A stretch of 64,000 nt of DNA from Varunaivibrio sulfuroxidans (lineage in GTDB: Bacteria > Pseudomonadota > Alphaproteobacteria > Rhodospirillales > Magnetovibrionaceae), in contig NZ_CP119676.1 in assembly GCF_029318635.1 (NCBI RefSeq), positions 2,555,001 through 2,619,000 on the forward strand, given 5' to 3'. This document shows positions 9,926-19,910 of the stretch, one piece after another. The position numbers were made by a program, and so were the translations under genes. The first letter of the stretch is position 1, and each line of letters starts with the position of its first letter. A model generated the notes under the pieces. The model had not been told where the DNA came from and made no database searches. It saw nothing but the letters and a program-made list of their open reading frames with translations.

Positions 9926-10875
9926 CCGGGCGGCGTGGACGAGAACCGGCGGGTTTTCCTCCCTCGCGTTGGGTCGATAGCTTTATCGAAATGATGGCCG
10001 CCGAACGCGGGGCCGCCGTGAATACGCTGGATTCGTATCGTCATGATTTGGACGATTTCTCCGGGTTTACCGCGGGACGAGGGCGCCAACCCGAAGACGC
10101 CGATCCGACAATGATCCGCAAGTACCTGGCGCGCATGACCGGGGCCGGCCTGTCGCCGCGCACGGCGGCGCGGCGGTTATCCGCGCTGCGTCAATTTTTT
10201 CTGTTTTTGTTGTCTGACGATTATCGCGGCGACGATCCGACGGCGACCATCGACAGCCCGCACCAAGGGCGTTCGCTGCCGAAATATCTCAGCGAGGAAG
10301 AGGTCGAACGCCTTCTCGATCGGGCGCACGTCCATTCGGGGCCCGAGGGCGCGCGTCTGATCGCCCTGATCGAAGTGCTCTACGCCTGCGGGTTGCGCGT
10401 TTCGGAATTGGTGGGATTGCCGTTGGGGGCGCTGTCGCGCGACGGTATGATCCTGATCGTTCGCGGCAAAGGCGCCAAGGAGCGCATGGTTCCTCTCAAC
10501 GAGGAGGCCAGCGCCGCGCTGGTCGCCTATTTGGCGCACCGGACGCATTTCATTCCTCAGGCCCTGCATGGGCGCTCGCCATGGATGTTTCCATCCCGAG
10601 CGAAGCAAGGATACCTCACGCGCGCGCGCTTCGGGCAGCTGATTAAGGTTCTGGCCGGCGAGGCTGGGATCGATCCGAAACGGGTCTCGCCTCACGTTTT
10701 ACGCCACTCCTTCGCCAGCCATTTGCTTGCCCATGGCGCCGATCTGCGCGCGTTGCAACAGATGCTGGGGCATAGCGACATCGCCACCACGCAAATTTAC
10801 ACCCATGTTCTGGATGAACGCTTGAAATCTTTGGTGCGCGCCGCGCACCCCCTGTCCGTGCATGGCCCTCGCTGA
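9922..10875 (+). CDS. xerD: Tyrosine recombinase XerD
   Basis: Site-specific recombinase that with XerC resolves chromosome dimers at dif. The 317-residue protein has an N-terminal SAM-like core-binding domain (about 15-100) and a C-terminal catalytic domain. Active-site elements seen: Arg159 in ACGLRVSEL, the Lys in the GKGAKER beta-hairpin, HVLRHSFASH with His and Arg, LGHSDI, and the nucleophile Tyr293 in TTQIYTHV. Length and motif order match XerC/XerD; the choice of XerD over XerC rests on overall resemblance and the aroK neighbourhood, and is less certain. Translation is coupled to the upstream gene through ATGA. Confidence 0.9.
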   Translation: MTGRRGREPAGFPPSRWVDSFIEMMAAERGAAVNTLDSYRHDLDDFSGFTAGRGRQPEDADPTMIRKYLARMTGAGLSPRTAARRLSALRQFFLFLLSDDYRGDDPTATIDSPHQGRSLPKYLSEEEVERLLDRAHVHSGPEGARLIALIEVLYACGLRVSELVGLPLGALSRDGMILIVRGKGAKERMVPLNEEASAALVAYLAHRTHFIPQALHGRSPWMFPSRAKQGYLTRARFGQLIKVLAGEAGIDPKRVSPHVLRHSFASHLLAHGADLRALQQMLGHSDIATTQIYTHVLDERLKSLVRAAHPLSVHGPR

Positions 10876-11015
10876 GGACGCTGCTTTTTGCGTTGCGAAA
10901 AGCCCTATCGCGTTGCACACTTCGCCGATAACCCGCCGCCGTCGCCGCCGGTTCCGTTTTTCCCGGCGTGCGGTGCAATGCGAACGGACACAGCGAGACA
11001 GTGGAGATACCCCTT

Positions 11016-11990
11016 ATGAGTTTTACCATCACCGAACAGGCGCCGGCCCGTTTAAATCGTTCCGAGTTGGCGGTGCCCGGCTCGAACGCGCGTTTTCTCG
11101 AAAAGGCGGCGGCGGGTGACGCCGATGTCGTTTTTCTCGATCTTGAGGACGCCGTCGCCCCGAACGATAAGGAACAGGCGCGTAAAAACATCATCGCGGC
11201 GCTGAACGATCTTGATTGGAGGGGAAAAACCGTTTCGGTTCGGATTAACGGTCTGGATACGCATTATATGTATCGTGATGTCGTTGACGTGGTGGAGCAA
11301 GCGGGCGAACATTTGGACCTGATCATGATCCCCAAGGTCGGCGTGGCGTCGGATGTCTATGCGCTGGACATGCTGGTCGGTCAGATCGAGGCGGCCAAGG
11401 GGCTGAAGAAAAAAATCGGCTTCGAGTTGATCATCGAGACCGCCCTGGGGATGGCCAATATCCACGATATCGCCGCCGCCAGCAGGCGCAACGAGTCGCT
11501 GCACTTCGGTGTCGCCGATTACGCGGCCTCGACCAAGGCGCGGACGACCAATATCGGCGGTCCAAACGCCGAGTACGGCGTGCTCACCGACCCGGACGTC
11601 GCCGGCGGGCGAGATTTTCATTGGGGCGATATGTGGCACTATGCGATTGCGCGCATGGTGGTCGCCGCACGGGCCAATGGTTTACGTCCGGTCGATGGTC
11701 CCTTCGGCGATATTTCCGACGCCGACGGTTACAAGGCCCAGGCGATGCGCGCCGCGGTTCTCGGCTGCGAGGGTAAGTGGGCGATCCATCCCAGTCAGAC
11801 CGCTCTGGCCAATCATTTGTTCAGCCCCTCGTCCGAGGAAATCGACAAGGCGAAACGCATCCTGGCCGCCATGGAACAGGCCCAGAAGGAAGGCAAGGGC
11901 GCCGTCACGCTGGACGGCAAACTGATCGATATCGCCTCGATTAAGCAGGCCGAGGTCGTGGTGCGCAAGGCCGAACAGGTCAAGGGCTGA
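11016..11990 (+). CDS. mcl1: L-malyl-CoA/beta-methylmalyl-CoA lyase
   Basis: CitE-like lyase of 324 residues. It reversibly cleaves malyl-CoA to glyoxylate and acetyl-CoA and beta-methylmalyl-CoA to glyoxylate and propionyl-CoA, as in the ethylmalonyl-CoA pathway. Seen: the N-terminal [10 protein letters not shown], the metal-site [19 protein letters not shown], a [12 protein letters not shown] core and the C-terminal GKWAIHPSQ segment, at the length of Mcl1 proteins rather than shorter citrate lyase beta subunits. ATG 11016 is chosen because the upstream 16 codons lack similarity and a purine-rich GTGGAGATA lies about 9 bp before it. accA follows 193 bp downstream. No other ethylmalonyl-CoA genes are in the window. 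Confidence 0.9.
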   Translation: MSFTITEQAPARLNRSELAVPGSNARFLEKAAAGDADVVFLDLEDAVAPNDKEQARKNIIAALNDLDWRGKTVSVRINGLDTHYMYRDVVDVVEQAGEHLDLIMIPKVGVASDVYALDMLVGQIEAAKGLKKKIGFELIIETALGMANIHDIAAASRRNESLHFGVADYAASTKARTTNIGGPNAEYGVLTDPDVAGGRDFHWGDMWHYAIARMVVAARANGLRPVDGPFGDISDADGYKAQAMRAAVLGCEGKWAIHPSQTALANHLFSPSSEEIDKAKRILAAMEQAQKEGKGAVTLDGKLIDIASIKQAEVVVRKAEQVKG

Positions 11991-12183
11991 ACGGATCCGC
12001 ACCGAGTTCCTGTTGCGCGGCGGCGCGCGGTTTTATACAGTGCCGCCGCGTGCGGCGCGAAGGGTGCGATGCGGCTTTCCCGCCACCTTTCGTGTGTCCC
12101 GTCTTCGATGGGATAAGCGGGCGTCGCCGCGGCGCATGTTTTATCCGTCGCCTTGTCAAAATCAGTGTGTTAGAAAAACGCCC

Positions 12184-13143
12184 ATGAACCACTTTTTAGA
12201 CTTTGAAAAACCGATCGCCGAACTCGAAGGAAAGATTGAGGAACTGCGTCACCTTTCCGGGGCCGGTGAAGTCAACATCGCCGAGGAAGTCTCCAAGCTT
12301 CAGGCCAAGGTCGATAAGCTCCTACGTCAAACGTACGCCAAATTGACGCCATGGCAGAAGGCGCAGGTCGCCCGCCATCCGGGTCGCCCCCACGCTTTGG
12401 ACTACATTCACGCGCTGATCACGGATTTTACCCCGTTGGCGGGGGATCGCCTGTTCGCCGAAGATTGCGCCATCGTCGGTGGTCTGGGCCGTCTGGGCGG
12501 GCGCTCGGTGGTGGTGATCGGCACCGAAAAAGGCGCCGATACGCAAAGTCGAGTGAAGCATAATTTCGGTATGGTGCGCCCCGAAGGGTACCGTAAGGCG
12601 CAACGCCTGATGCGTCTCGCCGAGCGCTTCGCTCTGCCGGTCGTCACCTTGGTGGATACCGCCGGAGCCTATCCCGGCGTCGATGCCGAGGCGCGCGGCC
12701 AGGCCGAGGCCATCGCCCGCAGCATTGAAACCTGCCTGGATATCAAGGCGCCCTTGGTTTCTGTGATTATCGGCGAGGGCGGGTCGGGCGGCGCGATCGC
12801 CCTGGCGGCGGCGAACGCCGTCTTGATGTTGCAACATTCCATCTATTCGGTGATTTCACCCGAAGGCTGCGCATCGATTTTGTGGCGTGATGGCGATAAG
12901 GCGAAGGACGCCGCCGGCGCTCTGCACCTAACGGCTCAGGACCTGCATAAGCTGAAGGTTATCGACGCCGTTGTCGATGAACCCTTGGGCGGCGCGCATC
13001 GTGCGCCCCAAGACGCGATATCCCGGGTTGGGGCGGCGATCGAGAAAGCGCTCGGGGAATTACGCCCCCTGGAAGGTGGCGTCCTTAAGGCGCGTCGTCG
13101 GGAAAAATTTCTGACGATGGGCGCGCAGGGGATCGGCGGATAA
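12184..13143 (+). CDS. accA: Acetyl-CoA carboxylase carboxyltransferase subunit alpha
   Basis: Subunit of the carboxyltransferase that makes malonyl-CoA for fatty-acid synthesis, working with AccD. The 319-residue protein starts [21 protein letters not shown] (read in two parts: the acyl-CoA carboxylase alpha helix), and contains [46 protein letters not shown] and [12 protein letters not shown], all family hallmarks. ATG 12184 matches the usual start; the frame open upstream to 12013 is not homologous. It ends convergently to secA with a strong two-way terminator between them. Confidence 0.97.
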   Translation: MNHFLDFEKPIAELEGKIEELRHLSGAGEVNIAEEVSKLQAKVDKLLRQTYAKLTPWQKAQVARHPGRPHALDYIHALITDFTPLAGDRLFAEDCAIVGGLGRLGGRSVVVIGTEKGADTQSRVKHNFGMVRPEGYRKAQRLMRLAERFALPVVTLVDTAGAYPGVDAEARGQAEAIARSIETCLDIKAPLVSVIIGEGGSGGAIALAAANAVLMLQHSIYSVISPEGCASILWRDGDKAKDAAGALHLTAQDLHKLKVIDAVVDEPLGGAHRAPQDAISRVGAAIEKALGELRPLEGGVLKARRREKFLTMGAQGIGG

Positions 13144-13208
13144 AGCATCGCCGTTCGGTCTCGCGGCGGCACGCGTGGCGCGGCCTTTTTAAGGGAACCT
13201 CTTCATCA

Positions 13209-13245
13209 AAACAAGAAAAGCCTCCATAGGAGGCTTTTCTTGTTT
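13209..13245. terminator. Bidirectional intrinsic terminator between accA and secA
   Basis: A perfect 17-bp inverted repeat, AAACAAGAAAAGCCTCC (13209-13225) and its complement (13229-13245), with a 3-nt ATA loop. The arms themselves give A- and T-rich flanks, so it can end transcription of accA on the plus strand and secA on the minus strand. Confidence 0.92.
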
Positions 13246-13268
13246 GTGAGCGTTCCGTCCGTAAGGCC

Positions 13269-15980
13269 TTATACCTTGCCGTGGCAATGTTTGTATTTTT
13301 TTCCCGAGCCGCATGGGCACGGCGCGTTGCGCGAGACTCGCCCCCAGGTGGAAGGATCGTTGGGGTCGAGCTTGGCCGCGCCCTGGCGTTGGCGGACTTG
13401 GGCTTGCGGTTGGTGTTGCGGGGGGTGGGCGGCGAAGGCCGGGTCCTCGTGGCCTTCGATCGTCTCTTGAGGGGGACGCTGCGCGAGCAGGTTTTCTTCG
13501 GGCGCGACCTGGAGTTCGACGTGCGACAAAAACATCGTCACCCGATCGCGCAGGCTTTCGAGCATGCCCTCGAAAAGATTGAAGGCCTCGCGCTTGTATT
13601 CGTTGAGCGGATCTTGCTGGGCGTAGGCGCGAAGGCCGATGCCCTGGCGCAGATGGTCCAGGGTCAGCAAATGTTCCTTCCACATTTGGTCGAGAATCTG
13701 GAGCAGCAGGCTTTTTTCCACGTCACGCATGACTTCGGGGCCGTGATTGGCGGCCTTTTCGGCCATTTTTCGGTCAGTGGCCCGGATGAGACGGTTGAGA
13801 ACCTCGGCGTCGGCGATGCCTTCTTCCTTGGCCCATTCGACGAGCGGAAGATCGAGGCCGAAGATGCGCCGGATTTCTTCGTGCAGGAAGGTGATGTCCC
13901 ACTGTTCGGCATAAGCCTTTTCGGGCATGGCGCGGCGGACCAGGTCTTCGATAACCTGATGGCGCATCTCGACGATTTCATCGGCGACCGTTTCGGCGGC
14001 CATCAATTCCTTGCGCTGGTCGTAGATGACTTTGCGTTGGTCGTTCATGACGTCGTCGAATTTGAGCACGTTCTTGCGGGCGTCGAAATTGCGCGCCTCG
14101 ACCTTTTGTTGCGCTTTCTCTAGGGCCTTGTTGATCCACGGATGGACAATCGCCTCGCCCTCTTCGAGACCGAGCTTTTGGAGCATGCCGTCGATCCGCT
14201 CGGAGCCGAAAATGCGCATTAAATCGTCATCGAGGGAGAGATAGAATTTCGAACCGCCGGGGTCGCCCTGACGTCCCGCGCGACCGCGCAACTGATTGTC
14301 GATGCGCCGGCTTTCGTGACGTTCCGTACCGACGATGTACAGTCCGCCCGCAGCCATGACGGTGGCGCGATTTTCCTTGACCTCGGCGGTGATCCTGGCG
14401 ATTGCGGCGGCGCGCTCGGCCTCGTCGGTGACCCGCGCCAGCTCGTTTTGGATGCGCATATCGACGTTGCCGCCTAACTGGATATCCGTACCCCGACCGG
14501 CCATGTTGGTGGCGATGGTGATCGCCCCCGGCGCGCCGGCCTGCGAGACGATGCGCGCCTCCTGCTCGTGATAACGGGCGTTGAGAACGTTGTGGGGGAC
14601 CTTCTTTTTCTTCAACAAGTCGGAAAGTATTTCGGATTTCTCGATACTGACGGTGCCGACCAGAACCGGTTGATTGCGCGCCCGGCATTCCTCAAGCAAG
14701 GTGATGATGGCGGCGAATTTTTCGTTCTGGGTGCGATAGACCTCGTCGTCTTCGTCCTTGCGGATGCACGGCACGTTGGTTGGCAGTTCGACGGCTTCGA
14801 GATCGTAGATTTCCGCGAATTCACCCGCCTCGGTCATCGCGGTGCCGGTCATTCCCGACAGTTTTTCATAGAGGCGGAAATAATTCTGGAAGGTAATCGA
14901 CGCCAGCGTTTGATTTTCGCGCTGGATGGTGACGCCTTCCTTGGCCTCAAGCGCTTGATGCAGCCCCTCGGAATAGCGTCGTCCTTCCATCATTCGACCG
15001 GTGAATTCGTCAATGATGATGACCTGATCGTCCTTGACCACATAATCGGTATCGCGGCTGAACATGATATGGGCGCGCAAGGCCTGATTGATATGATGGA
15101 CCAGCGCCACGTTGGCGAGGTCGTACATCGCGCCCTCGCTCAACAAACCGCTTTTGCGCAATAGAGTCTCGGTTTTTTCGGTGCCGCTCTCGGTCAGGGT
15201 GACGGCCTTGGCTTTTTCATCTTTTTCGTAATCTTCCGGCGAAAGGGACGGAATCAATTTATTGATGGCGATATACAGTTCCGAAGAATCATCGGTCGGC
15301 CCCGAAATAATCAGCGGTGTGCGCGCTTCATCGATGAGGATGGAATCGACTTCATCGACGATGGCGTATGCCAGCGGGCGCTGAACCATGTCGCCCAAAT
15401 CGAATTTCATGTTGTCGCGCAGATAATCGAAACCCAGTTCGTTATTCGTCGCGTAGGTGACGTCGGCCTGATAGGCGGCGCGGCGTTCGTCGTCGTCAAG
15501 GCCATGCTTGATGCACCCGGCGCTTAGGCCGAGAAAACCGTACAGTTGCCCCATCCATTGCGAATCGCGTTCGGCCAGATAATCGTTGACGGTGACGACA
15601 TGCACGCCGTTACCGGTAAGGGCGTTGAGATAAACCGCCAGGGTCGCGGTCAGGGTTTTTCCTTCGCCGGTTTTCATTTCGGCGATCATGCCGCGGTGAA
15701 GCACGATGCCACCGAGCAATTGAACATCGAATGGGCGTTGTCCGAGCACCCTGCGCGCAGCCTCGCGCACGGTGGCGAAGGCGTCGGGAAGCAGCGCATC
15801 GAGGCTTTCTCCGGCGCGCAGGCGCTCTTTTAGCCAAGCTGTGCGCGCCTTAAGATCGCCGTCGCTTAGGGCCGAGACTTCCGCCTCGAGGGCATTAATC
15901 GCGGTGACCTCGGAGGTAAGGGTTTTGAGAAAACGCTCGTTGGCAGAGCCGAACAACCGTCGGGCAATGGCGCCTAACAT
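13269..15980 (-). CDS. secA: Preprotein translocase ATPase SecA
   Basis: The 903-residue motor that drives preproteins through SecYEG. Order: nucleotide-binding domain 1 with Walker [14 protein letters not shown] (about 100-112) and [20 protein letters not shown] in two parts, the preprotein cross-linking domain, nucleotide-binding domain 2 with [13 protein letters not shown] and [13 protein letters not shown], the helical scaffold, and a C-terminal zinc-binding tail with [14 protein letters not shown] for SecB. The start is ATG 15980 ([16 protein letters not shown]); the upstream open frame to 16127 is spurious. It is transcribed alone, opposite to accA, and is divergent from a receiver-domain gene. 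Confidence 0.98.
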   Translation of the reverse strand: MLGAIARRLFGSANERFLKTLTSEVTAINALEAEVSALSDGDLKARTAWLKERLRAGESLDALLPDAFATVREAARRVLGQRPFDVQLLGGIVLHRGMIAEMKTGEGKTLTATLAVYLNALTGNGVHVVTVNDYLAERDSQWMGQLYGFLGLSAGCIKHGLDDDERRAAYQADVTYATNNELGFDYLRDNMKFDLGDMVQRPLAYAIVDEVDSILIDEARTPLIISGPTDDSSELYIAINKLIPSLSPEDYEKDEKAKAVTLTESGTEKTETLLRKSGLLSEGAMYDLANVALVHHINQALRAHIMFSRDTDYVVKDDQVIIIDEFTGRMMEGRRYSEGLHQALEAKEGVTIQRENQTLASITFQNYFRLYEKLSGMTGTAMTEAGEFAEIYDLEAVELPTNVPCIRKDEDDEVYRTQNEKFAAIITLLEECRARNQPVLVGTVSIEKSEILSDLLKKKKVPHNVLNARYHEQEARIVSQAGAPGAITIATNMAGRGTDIQLGGNVDMRIQNELARVTDEAERAAAIARITAEVKENRATVMAAGGLYIVGTERHESRRIDNQLRGRAGRQGDPGGSKFYLSLDDDLMRIFGSERIDGMLQKLGLEEGEAIVHPWINKALEKAQQKVEARNFDARKNVLKFDDVMNDQRKVIYDQRKELMAAETVADEIVEMRHQVIEDLVRRAMPEKAYAEQWDITFLHEEIRRIFGLDLPLVEWAKEEGIADAEVLNRLIRATDRKMAEKAANHGPEVMRDVEKSLLLQILDQMWKEHLLTLDHLRQGIGLRAYAQQDPLNEYKREAFNLFEGMLESLRDRVTMFLSHVELQVAPEENLLAQRPPQETIEGHEDPAFAAHPPQHQPQAQVRQRQGAAKLDPNDPSTWGRVSRNAPCPCGSGKKYKHCHGKV

Positions 15981-16461
15981 GGAAGAACCCCGAGAAAAAT
16001 GTGATGACAGGACCGTACGACGGGAAAAAAGTCTATCGCACGGCGTGTGCCCGACAGAGATAGAGGGCGCGCGGGGTTCTGTCAATGGACCGCATCGAAG
16101 CCCTTGTATTTTTGGAAAAGATCCCAAAATATAAGCAGGCGTAGCGGGGGGTGGAGGATGACGAAGCGGGCCGTGCTTTATGACGAAATGGTTAAAATAT
16201 GCGGGTCAAGGAAGATCATTATTGACATACGCCCTAGGCGTTCCGATATAATAGCTAATAATAAGAATAATAATAAAGCGGATTGCGTTCGGGTATGCTG
16301 TTTAAACATCGGAGCGAACGCGTGCGGTTTTTTGTGCATTTGAGGGCCGGGCACTGGAAGGTGAACCGGTTTTTTTAGTCATCATTATCCTTGATGGTGC
16401 GCGGTCGCTTGGCTTGTCGCTCCGACGTGAAACAACGCAAGGTATTTGAGGAAGTGCGCCA
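15981..16461. other. 481-bp divergent intergenic region with an A+T-rich island
   Basis: Contains the secA promoter on the minus strand and that of the receiver gene on the plus strand. From about 16180 to 16290 base composition drops sharply, with runs such as AATAATAAGAATAATAATAA, unlike the GC-rich surroundings. A plausible promoter lies at the edge of this island. Short frames here have no coding character. Confidence 0.6.
16222..16252 (+). promoter_or_regulatory. Candidate housekeeping-type promoter upstream of the receiver-domain gene
   Basis: TTGACA at 16222-16227 and TATAAT at 16247-16252 are both exact consensus matches, but the 19-bp spacing is longer than the ideal 17. The spacer holds CGCCCTAGGCG, a short dyad that could be an operator. 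The gene starts about 210 bp downstream, implying a long leader. Confidence 0.5.
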
Positions 16462-17505
16462 ATGTCCGTGTCCCGTTTTGATAATATCCGCGTCGTTCTT
16501 GCCGAGCCCGAGGCGAAATCGCGCAAGGATATTCAGTTCGAACTCAAGAAGTGCGGCTTCAATAATGTTCTCGCCACGGGAAACTTGTCCGATGTCGTCG
16601 GCGCCGTGAAACGTGGCGAAGTCGATTTGCTGATCGGCGACACCAAGCTTCCCGAGGGCGATTTAACCGACCTTATTTTTGAGATGCGGCACGGCGTTTT
16701 GGGGGGCAATCCCTTTGTGGTAACGCTGACGATGATCAGTAACCCGACTCAGGAACGCGTTCGTCAGGTCATCAATTCGGGAACGGATGACATCTTGGTG
16801 CGTCCCTTCGCCACCAGGCAGTTGATCGACCACATTCAGGCGTTGACCTACGCTCGGAAAAAATTCGTGGTGACCAGTGATTATATTGGCCCCGACCGAC
16901 GCAAGACCCATCGTGAAGGCAGTATGAAAATCGCCCAGATCGATGTACCTAATCCACTGCGCAATCGAATTACCGGGCAGGTTAGCGAGGCCATGCTGAG
17001 AAAATCCATCGAAACCACGTTCGCCAGCATTAACGAGCAGAAAGTCGAGCGTCACGCCTTCCAAATCGGATATCTGATGGAAAGGTTGATCCCCGCGTTT
17101 GAAAATGCGCGCCACGATACCCCGGAAACGGCGCCCCTGTTGGACCGGTTGTGCGATGTCGCCGGCGATCTCAGCCAACGGATATGCAAGACCCGTTACG
17201 CCCACATCGCCGAGATGTGTATGACGTTGGATAAGATGACGGCATCGATCCGTGAAAAGGGTTTGGAGGACGCGGATATCGTTCTCATCGGGAAGTTAAC
17301 CAAGGTGATCGGCAACGCATTTGATCCCGATCGCAATAAGGATGTCGTCTTGCGTAAGAGCGTGTCTGAAGTCCCGCGTGGCGATAAAGAAGAAAACGAG
17401 AACGGCTCCACGGATGCCTCCGTTGCTTCGCCGGGGTCGCAGACGAAAAAAGCAACGGCCCAGCCGCGGCGCGCGGCCATGGCGGCGGTCCCCGCGCCCG
17501 CCTGA
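16462..17505 (+). CDS. Receiver-domain (CheY-like) response regulator with helical C-terminal domain
   Basis: A 347-residue protein. Residues 9-130 form a receiver: Asp60 in LLIGDTKLPEGD is the expected phosphoacceptor, and FATRQLIDHIQ follows as in REC domains, but the acidic pair near the start is reduced to AEPEAKS and the conserved Lys is replaced in VRPFATR, so signalling may be atypical. A linker with YIGPDRRKTHR, a motif recurrent in alphaproteobacterial receiver proteins, leads to a helical domain of about 150 residues and a Ser/Ala/Pro-rich tail. No DNA-binding or cyclase domain is recognised. It probably acts through protein contacts. It is monocistronic and converges on the LpxR-like gene. 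Confidence 0.78.
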   Translation: MSVSRFDNIRVVLAEPEAKSRKDIQFELKKCGFNNVLATGNLSDVVGAVKRGEVDLLIGDTKLPEGDLTDLIFEMRHGVLGGNPFVVTLTMISNPTQERVRQVINSGTDDILVRPFATRQLIDHIQALTYARKKFVVTSDYIGPDRRKTHREGSMKIAQIDVPNPLRNRITGQVSEAMLRKSIETTFASINEQKVERHAFQIGYLMERLIPAFENARHDTPETAPLLDRLCDVAGDLSQRICKTRYAHIAEMCMTLDKMTASIREKGLEDADIVLIGKLTKVIGNAFDPDRNKDVVLRKSVSEVPRGDKEENENGSTDASVASPGSQTKKATAQPRRAAMAAVPAPA

Positions 17506-17548
17506 GGGCTTCCGTCTGCGCGGCCCTTTTCGGGGGGCGCGTCCGGAC

Positions 17549-18736
17549 TTAAAATTTCGCGGTTAGGCTCAATGCGCCGTAGCGATCGGGTTGGCGTTGC
17601 CCTCGGAATTCCCGGCTACGGAAAATCTGCGTATAGGTCAGGCGATAGCGCCCTAGGGTCGCCGCCATGCCAAGTTGAAAATCCCAGACCACGGCGTTTT
17701 TATCGACATGATGACTGGCGGCGAAGGTGTTGCCGTCGAGGAAGATGTTACGTCCGACAAGGCGACTTTCCCCGCCGGCGAACAGGTACCATCCCAAACC
17801 GCCTTCCTCGCGGAAAGATTCGCGCCCGGGCAGCGCCGGCTGAATATGCGCGGGGCCAAAATCGAAATTGATGTTCTGCCCCAGACGAAAGGTGCCTCCC
17901 GCGCTCAAGTGCGTGAGCACGTTGCCCAGACTGCCGCCCATATGGGGAATGAAATCGGCCTGCAACGGAATGCCCAGGGGACGGGTCCGAAACGGTGTAT
18001 GAGGTCGCCATTTGCGTTGCAGGATAATGTCCAGGGCCGGCTCGTTGGAGAGCTGATTGCCCCATCCCCTGGGGCGGGTCACGTGTAGGAACTTGTGGAC
18101 TTGGGTTTGGGTTTGCTTGGCGAGGCTTAGCGGGCCGACTACGCCAAGGTCGATTTCCATGGTGTCGAGCACGTTATAGGACATCCCGGCCAGGGCGCCG
18201 ACGCCTTCGCCGTGCAGGGAAATTCCACCATATAGCCAACCGGCATAAGGTCGATCCTTCGTCTGAAGCTGGGTGGAGGCGATGTTTTCCGGCGTGTATA
18301 TGTTCTGCCCGATGGCGAAGCCGATTTGCTGGCGTTTTCGCGCGTGTAGGGGATAAAGACGGTCGATCAGATCGCGTACGGACTGCGGGATTCCCTTCTG
18401 GTCGTCGGAAACCCAACTGATTCGCGTGCCGTGGGTGTAGTGGCGGTCGGTTCCGGCGGCCTTGTCGTTTTCGATCTCGACGGTGAGCGATCCCGAAAAC
18501 GGGGTGAACGGGACAATGGTGGAAGGGAAGGTGTCTGCGCGCGCGTTTGCGGGGGGGGCCAAAAGAGCCAAGAAGAAGGAGGATGCGATGCAAATTGCGC
18601 CAAGAGTTCCCGTCTGCGCCTTGTTTTGCGCGTCGCGTTGTGCTTTATCGAGCGGGCGCGCCGGGCGACTGCCTCGGAAAACGACAGGGAAAAATACAGG
18701 AAAAGCGAACGACGCGCGCGCGCGCGTCGCGAACAT
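17549..18736 (-). CDS. LpxR-like (DUF2219) outer-membrane protein, putative lipid A deacylase
   Basis: An exported beta-barrel-type protein. LpxR enzymes remove the 3'-acyloxyacyl chain of lipid A at the outer membrane. Seen: a signal-like hydrophobic segment SSFFLALLAPPANARA, then VEIENDKAAGTDRHYTHGTRISW read in parts, which matches the family N-terminal Asn-Asp and YT.G pattern, KDRPYAGWLYGG, and a C-terminal Phe (LSLTAKF) typical of barrel proteins. The start is doubtful: ATG 18736 is used, GTG 18799 would overlap the divergent ppiC start by 45 bp, and both leave about 60 or more residues before the signal segment with no good ribosome site. Function is assigned by family resemblance only. 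Confidence 0.72.
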   Translation of the reverse strand: MFATRARASFAFPVFFPVVFRGSRPARPLDKAQRDAQNKAQTGTLGAICIASSFFLALLAPPANARADTFPSTIVPFTPFSGSLTVEIENDKAAGTDRHYTHGTRISWVSDDQKGIPQSVRDLIDRLYPLHARKRQQIGFAIGQNIYTPENIASTQLQTKDRPYAGWLYGGISLHGEGVGALAGMSYNVLDTMEIDLGVVGPLSLAKQTQTQVHKFLHVTRPRGWGNQLSNEPALDIILQRKWRPHTPFRTRPLGIPLQADFIPHMGGSLGNVLTHLSAGGTFRLGQNINFDFGPAHIQPALPGRESFREEGGLGWYLFAGGESRLVGRNIFLDGNTFAASHHVDKNAVVWDFQLGMAATLGRYRLTYTQIFRSREFRGQRQPDRYGALSLTAKF

Positions 18737-18754
18737 AAGGACGAGGGGCGCGAA

Positions 18755-19723
18755 ATGGCGTGGCGACTTCAGAGGCAATTTCAGGACTGTTTTTTTCACG
18801 GCGTGATTTCCGTTTATCGATGGCTCTTCGTGCCTTTAGTTGGGCGGCGGGCCGTGGCCGCGACTTTTTTTATTGGGCTCTTCATTGGCGCCGCCTTCGC
18901 GGGCGGCACGGCGCGCGCCTTCGCCGAAAGCGTTTCCCCTGCAGACGATGTCGTCGTTCGCGTCAACGGGCAGGCCATTACACGTTCTGACATGAACGCC
19001 GCCTTCGAGCAACTCCCTGTCGCGCTGCGAAGCCTGCCTAAGGATAAGATCGAGCGGATATTAATCAAGTCGCTGATCGATACCAAGTTGGTGGCGACGG
19101 CGGCGCGTGCGCAGGGGTTGGATAAAACCGAGGCTTTCCGCCGCCGTCTCGCCCGGATATCGGAGCAGCTTCTTGAACGGATGTACATGGCAAAGTTGAT
19201 CGGCGAGAAAGTCGGCTCCCGGGCGTTGCATGAAAGATATCAGGCCTTCGTTAAAACGCTTCGCGCCCAAAAAGAGGTTCGCGCCCGACATATTTTGGTG
19301 AAAACACAGAAAAAAGCGCGCGAAATCATTGCGTTGCTGGATAAGGGAGAGAATTTTGCCGATCTGGCGCGGAAGTTTTCTCTCGACAGCACGGCGGCCG
19401 GGGGTGGCGAATTGGGCTTTTTCCCTCTTCACGGCGTGGACAAGGCGTTCGCCGACGCCGTGGCCGCCCTCAAAGTTGGCGCTTATACGCGCACGGCGGT
19501 GAAGACCGGCTATGGCTGGCATGTGATTTTATTGGAAGAGCGTAGGCCCCGCCCGATCCCCGGCTTCGCCGCCGTGCGCGATCGCCTGGACCGCGAAATG
19601 TCGCGTGAGGTGATCGATGCGCGGATTATCGCGCTTCGCGGCGCGGTGAAAATCGAAAGCCCAAGGCAGCAGCATCCCAAGGCGCGGCCCGGCCCAGGGC
19701 GCGGTGCGGCGGTCTCGAAATAA
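18755..19723 (+). CDS. Periplasmic peptidyl-prolyl isomerase (SurA/PpiC parvulin type)
   Basis: A 322-residue foldase. The N terminus has a hydrophobic signal or anchor (about residues 27-55, ending ARAFAES). A SurA-like N-terminal helical region follows (VVVRVNGQAITRSDMNAAF, LIDTKLVATAARAQGL), then a parvulin domain at about 185-275: VRARHILVKTQKKAREI, FADLARKFSLDSTAAGGGELGFF in parts, and GYGWHVILLEERR. It should help outer-membrane proteins fold in the periplasm. ATG 18755 is preferred because GAGGGG lies 7 bp upstream; the longer frame from 18431 is the shadow of the divergent gene. argJ follows in the same direction after 187 bp. Confidence 0.9.
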   Translation: MAWRLQRQFQDCFFHGVISVYRWLFVPLVGRRAVAATFFIGLFIGAAFAGGTARAFAESVSPADDVVVRVNGQAITRSDMNAAFEQLPVALRSLPKDKIERILIKSLIDTKLVATAARAQGLDKTEAFRRRLARISEQLLERMYMAKLIGEKVGSRALHERYQAFVKTLRAQKEVRARHILVKTQKKAREIIALLDKGENFADLARKFSLDSTAAGGGELGFFPLHGVDKAFADAVAALKVGAYTRTAVKTGYGWHVILLEERRPRPIPGFAAVRDRLDREMSREVIDARIIALRGAVKIESPRQQHPKARPGPGRGAAVSK

Positions 19724-19910
19724 CGCTTCGCATCGCCGGTGGGCGCGGGGAAGGCGGGGCCGATGTGAACGAGCGGCGGTTCACCCGATTTTTCTTTCTG
19801 TCTTACCGGGTGTCAACGTATGATCGCGGGCGTTTTTTCGTTTGCGCCGTTCATGCGCCGTCTTGCGTGGCGCGTGAATATCCCGTTCCATTCCGTGTTG
19901 GAGTCACGTC

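Noticed and set aside
18431-18754. Long N-terminal extension of the foldase frame
   Set aside because: It is antisense to the LpxR-like coding region and Arg-rich; ATG 18755 has a good ribosome site.
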